This document shows positions 5,872 to 8,526 of a stretch of 8,526 bases of DNA, in pieces. The notes beneath the pieces were generated by a model, which did not search any database, had not been told where the DNA came from, and saw only the letters and a list, made by a program, of their open reading frames with translations. This DNA comes from CAZIOQ01 sp964540975. GTDB lineage: Bacteria > Patescibacteriota > Microgenomatia > UBA12405 > UBA6130. The stretch lies in NCBI GenBank assembly GCA_964540975.1, contig CAZIOQ010000005.1:1-8526 (forward strand), written 5' to 3'. The translations under genes and the position numbers were made by a program. Each line of letters begins with the position of its first letter. Position 1 is the stretch's first letter.

Positions 5872-6954
5872 CTAGCCTAAAAATTTTGCCACCATCCCTA
5901 AACTTAAAATCAAAATTAAAATCAAGACCAAAATCCTGACAGTAAGCGTTTTTGCCAAATGCCAAAAAAGAAAACAGATGATAATTCCCACCAAGCCAAC
6001 AGCAAAAGTACCAGTTAGAGAAACTATTTCCAAAAACCAACTAATATTTAAAAAGACGGCTAAAAAGGGAATTAAAATAGTAACGAATAAGGAAAATTTT
6101 TGCGGCCAGGAAAAATCTCGATAGAAAAGCTCTTTTAAAACATCAGCTAAACTAATAAAAGAGGTTAAACAGGATAAAATTCCAATTGCTGCCCCGGCCC
6201 TGACCAAATCCGGTGACCAAATCAACAAACCAGTCAAAGCATCTACCGTAGTAAAACTACCGCTAATAAGTAAAACACTAAAAGCAAAAAGAAAATAAAT
6301 TATTACTGGGAGTAAAGTGCCCAAAATAACCGCTAAAACCAAAAGCCGGTGTTTATCCCTTAAAACTTCTTCTACTTCAGGGATCACCGCTGCTCCAGAA
6401 AGAGCAAAAAGAACAGGCCCATAAAAAGCAAATACTCTGCTTCCTGGAATCGTCAAACTCTTCCAATTAAAAAACTTAAAGCCTAAAATAGGAAAAATTA
6501 AAGTTAGGCCAATTAAAAGCAAAGTGAAAATTCCTTCGACCAGAGAAAGAGTTTTGAAATCTTTTAGCAGAAAAATCCCTCCTAAACAAAAAAATAATAG
6601 CCTATAAATAAAATTAGGTGCTTGACCAAAAAACAAAGAGAAAAAATAACCGCCTAAAACAATATAGGCAAAAAGTGCTCCTATGGTGGAAAGAATGATC
6701 GCTAAGCTACCTAACCATCTCCATTTTTTACCTAAATAAATTTTGGCATAACCAGTTAGTTGATGATCGCCAGGAGTTTTTAAAATTACTTGAACATAAA
6801 ACAAATTTAAGACCAAAGTTAAAAATCCCAAGCCTATCAAACCAAAAAAGCTTGGCCAAAAGCCAGAAAGCAAAAAAGAATAAGGAAGGGAAAAAATGCC
6901 AGCGCCAATGATTGTTCCTGTGAGTAAAAAAACTGCTCTTAAGAATTGTCTCAT
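5872..6954 (-). CDS. Amino-acid permease, aromatic amino acid/SLC38-like
   Basis: This is an integral membrane transporter of the amino acid/auxin permease type (APC superfamily, LeuT fold). The first helix carries GTIIGAGIFSLPYSFLLSG (about 13-31), the unwound substrate-binding motif of TyrP/Mtr-like and SLC38-like carriers. About 11 hydrophobic segments are visible, near residues 8-30, 33-58, 80-105, 115-131, 140-160, 177-195, 204-231, 250-272, 284-304, 311-335 and 339-357. The segment FALSGAAVIPEVEEVL (about 185-200) matches the conserved TM6 region followed by an acidic loop. At 360 aa it is slightly shorter than TyrP/Mtr (about 400). It is the first gene before dnaG (13-bp gap), so the three genes are probably one operon. 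It has no Shine-Dalgarno, and a promoter candidate lies immediately upstream. Substrate is not determinable; an amino-acid importer would suit an auxotroph. Confidence 0.85.
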   Translation of the reverse strand: MRQFLRAVFLLTGTIIGAGIFSLPYSFLLSGFWPSFFGLIGLGFLTLVLNLFYVQVILKTPGDHQLTGYAKIYLGKKWRWLGSLAIILSTIGALFAYIVLGGYFFSLFFGQAPNFIYRLLFFCLGGIFLLKDFKTLSLVEGIFTLLLIGLTLIFPILGFKFFNWKSLTIPGSRVFAFYGPVLFALSGAAVIPEVEEVLRDKHRLLVLAVILGTLLPVIIYFLFAFSVLLISGSFTTVDALTGLLIWSPDLVRAGAAIGILSCLTSFISLADVLKELFYRDFSWPQKFSLFVTILIPFLAVFLNISWFLEIVSLTGTFAVGLVGIIICFLFWHLAKTLTVRILVLILILILSLGMVAKFLG

Positions 6955-6959
6955 AAAAA

Positions 6960-6988
6960 AGTTTAACAGTTAATTATTTTTGTGTCTA
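6960..6988 (-). promoter_or_regulatory. Promoter candidate for the permease-dnaG-rpoD operon (leaderless)
   Basis: On the minus strand, TAGACA (6988-6983, 5 of 6) and TAAACT (6965-6960) are separated by 17 bp. Only 5 bases separate the -10 from the ATG, so transcription would start at or beside the start codon. The same TAAACT hexamer and spacing occur before the recombinase. A perfect inverted repeat, TTAAC-A-GTTAA (6963-6973), overlaps the -10 and spacer and could be an operator. It falls in the 57-bp gap between the broken glycosyltransferase gene and the permease. Confidence 0.4.
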
Positions 6989-7010
6989 ATCTATCTTATT
7001 TAGCGAAACA

Positions 7011-8526
7011 TCAACACCTATCCCTTGGGACAAAAACTTTTATTTTCATCAATTCATTTTCATAAACTAGCTGGGCTGGCTTGAACTCTTTTGGCAACGG
7101 TTGTCCTTGAACCAAAATATGAGAATAACAAAAATCTTTTTTTCGCCAACTGAGATGATCGTAAGGAAAATTAATATAAAAAAGCTTCCAAACACCAATC
7201 ACTAAAACCCGATCATTTTTCCCTATATTTTTAGCAAACCAACCATCTAGGTCATAAAAATTACTGGTGGAAAAATCCAACTTTTGCCTCAGATAATCTG
7301 CTTTTGTTTGTCTGCCTAATATATAATCTGAATTTCTAACCAAAATTATACTTCTTGCTCCAAAATTAATTAAGGCGACTAAAAAGACAACGGCGGTTAA
7401 AATTTTTTTAATGGATCCTTCTTGAAGATTAGCAAAAGCCGCTAGAAAAAGATAAATAAAAGCCGGAATATAGGACAACAAAAAACGATTATAATTTAAA
7501 GGGGTTAAAAACCAAATAAAAAAGTTCAGCCAAAAATAGCTAAAAACAATTTTGTTTTTGTGATAGATTTTTTTCCGGAGAACAAAAGGCAAGCCGATTA
7601 AAAAAAATGGTGTTAAAATATTTTCCTGGGTAATCGAGGTCTTAAAAATTGCTAAGAATAAATTAATTAAATTTCTAAGTTTCAACCATTCAATAAAAAA
7701 TAACCCATTCATTACTTTGGACTTGAAAAAACCAATTTGTCAAAAGAGGGTAAACAGGATTACCAGTAGTTCTTAAAGCAATCAAAAACCAAGGCAAAGG
7801 AATCAAGATACCAATGGCAAGAAAAATGGAAAAAAATTTTAACCTGTTCTTTTTGGTAAAAAAAATAATTAAAAGTAAAAAAACAAAAAATGAGCTTAAA
7901 CTTAACAACTTTGTGCTTATTGCCACACCAACCCCCAAAGCAGATTTGACTAAAGCTGATTGTTTGCTTTCCTCAACCCATTCCAAAAACCAATAAAGCG
8001 CCAAAACTTCAAAAAAAAGTTCTTGCTAAATCAATGTAGGCACTCGCTGATAACCAAGAAATTACTAGCTGCGGATAAAAAATTAAACTCCCTAAAAGTG
8101 ATAATTTTGGCGAAAATTTTCTTCTAAAAAGTTTATCAACTATTAACAAAGACAAAATACCAAAAGCAAAATGAACAAGTTTAGCTAATCTTTCATCTCA
8201 AAAGACCAAAGCAGTGGTATAAAGCATCTCTGTTAACCTAGGAAAAGTAGAATAACTAAAAACCGGGTTATTTTTAAAATGGATTATTTTTTGATTCTCA
8301 AGATAAATCTTTGGCAAAGTAAGATGATACCATAAAGCATCAAAGCCTGTTTCAGGAGTAAAACAATTGAAAAAATTTAAAAAAGCAAAAAGAATTAAGA
8401 AAATGATAATAATTTTTTCCTGCCAATCAAACTGAAAAAACCTCTCTAAAATCTTTTGTTTCTCAATAAATTTAAATTTGAAAAAAAACAAAATTAAACA
8501 TAAAAGAAAAATAAGCGTTATTCCGC
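7011..8526 (-). pseudogene. PMT/GT39-like membrane glycosyltransferase, broken, 5' end outside window
   Basis: Three reading-frame pieces (8526-8198, 8197-about 8011, about 8010-7011) translate into one continuous polytopic protein of about 505 residues. Family features: an early hydrophobic segment followed by GFDALWYHLTLPKIYLEN, the acidic first periplasmic loop typical of PMT/ArnT-type enzymes that use polyprenyl-phosphate sugars. Next come DERLAKLVHFAFGIL and SASAYIDLARTFFEVLALYW, then PLPWFLIALRTTGNPVYPLL, several more membrane segments, and a soluble C-terminal domain (about the last 100 residues). Lesions: an in-frame TGA at 8200-8198, an extra T in a run of eight (8011-8018) and an extra T in a run of six (7695-7700). 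The frame is open to the window edge, so the N-terminus lies outside. It would glycosylate lipids or surface proteins at the membrane. It could be a true pseudogene, a slippage-switched gene, or carry sequencing errors. Confidence 0.75.

Noticed and set aside
5888..5935. AAAATCAAAATTAAAATCAA-like repetition
   Set aside because: It encodes the isoleucine/leucine-rich last membrane helix of the permease; coding bias explains it.
5804..6040. Minus-strand 78-aa frame across the permease/dnaG junction
   Set aside because: Overlaps both real genes in another frame; aromatic-rich translation typical of a frame shadow.
7814..7996. Plus-strand 60-aa lysine-rich frame
   Set aside because: Antisense to the glycosyltransferase membrane segments; low complexity.
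759..8200. Genome-wide reassignment of TGA (glycine or tryptophan)
   Set aside because: TGA occurs in-frame in the broken glycosyltransferase, and as TGA-TAA after the HTH gene. However, dnaG, rpoD, the permease and the recombinase (over 1,800 codons) contain none and use ordinary glycine and TGG codons. The standard code is the simpler reading.
1..8526. CRISPR array or tandem repeats
   Set aside because: No regularly spaced direct repeats were seen on reading the window; only A/T homopolymers and short palindromes.

Overview
The window is AT-rich (roughly a third G+C by eye) and looks like a bacterial chromosome joined to the end of an integrated mobile element. Compact spacing, a small housekeeping operon, an unencoded tRNA CCA end, and the style of the DnaG, RpoD and PMT-type membrane glycosyltransferase suggest a Patescibacteria/CPR bacterium. 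That placement is an inference from gene style, not from a marker gene. The standard genetic code fits: dnaG, rpoD, the permease and the recombinase contain no internal TGA.

Left part (1 to about 2425, + strand): the terminal segment of an integrative element. It holds a 92-aa unknown protein, a 125-aa helix-turn-helix protein and a 534-aa large serine recombinase, all reading rightwards. The recombinase frame runs into the 3' half of a tRNA-Asn(GTT) gene on the opposite strand. Its last 12 codons and its stop are antisense tRNA sequence, and the stop lies opposite the anticodon loop. This strongly suggests that the 3' end of the tRNA gene is the integration site. The other end of the element lies outside the window.

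Middle part (2386-6954, - strand): host genes in the transcription order amino-acid permease, dnaG (primase), rpoD (primary sigma factor), a 112-aa unknown protein with a CPxC motif, then tRNA-Asn. dnaG-rpoD is the classic macromolecular-synthesis pair linking replication priming and transcription. Between rpoD and the 112-aa gene lies an unusually GC-rich spacer of about 110 bp with a strong hairpin. It may be an RNA leader or the remnant of an IS200/IS605-type end.

Right part (7011-8526, - strand): one large PMT/GT39-like polytopic glycosyltransferase gene, broken into three pieces by one in-frame TGA and two +1 shifts at runs of T. Its 5' end lies off the window. Translating through the lesions gives one continuous family-like protein, so this is a recent pseudogene, a slippage-controlled (phase-variable) gene, or an assembly with homopolymer errors.

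A recurring pattern is that genes that could begin a transcript (recombinase, permease, rpoD) have no Shine-Dalgarno. Each instead has a promoter-like -35/-10 pair with a 17-bp spacer, placed so that transcription would start 0-10 bases before the ATG. Genes inside operons have clear (or, for dnaG, weak) Shine-Dalgarno sequences. This suggests leaderless or near-leaderless mRNAs.
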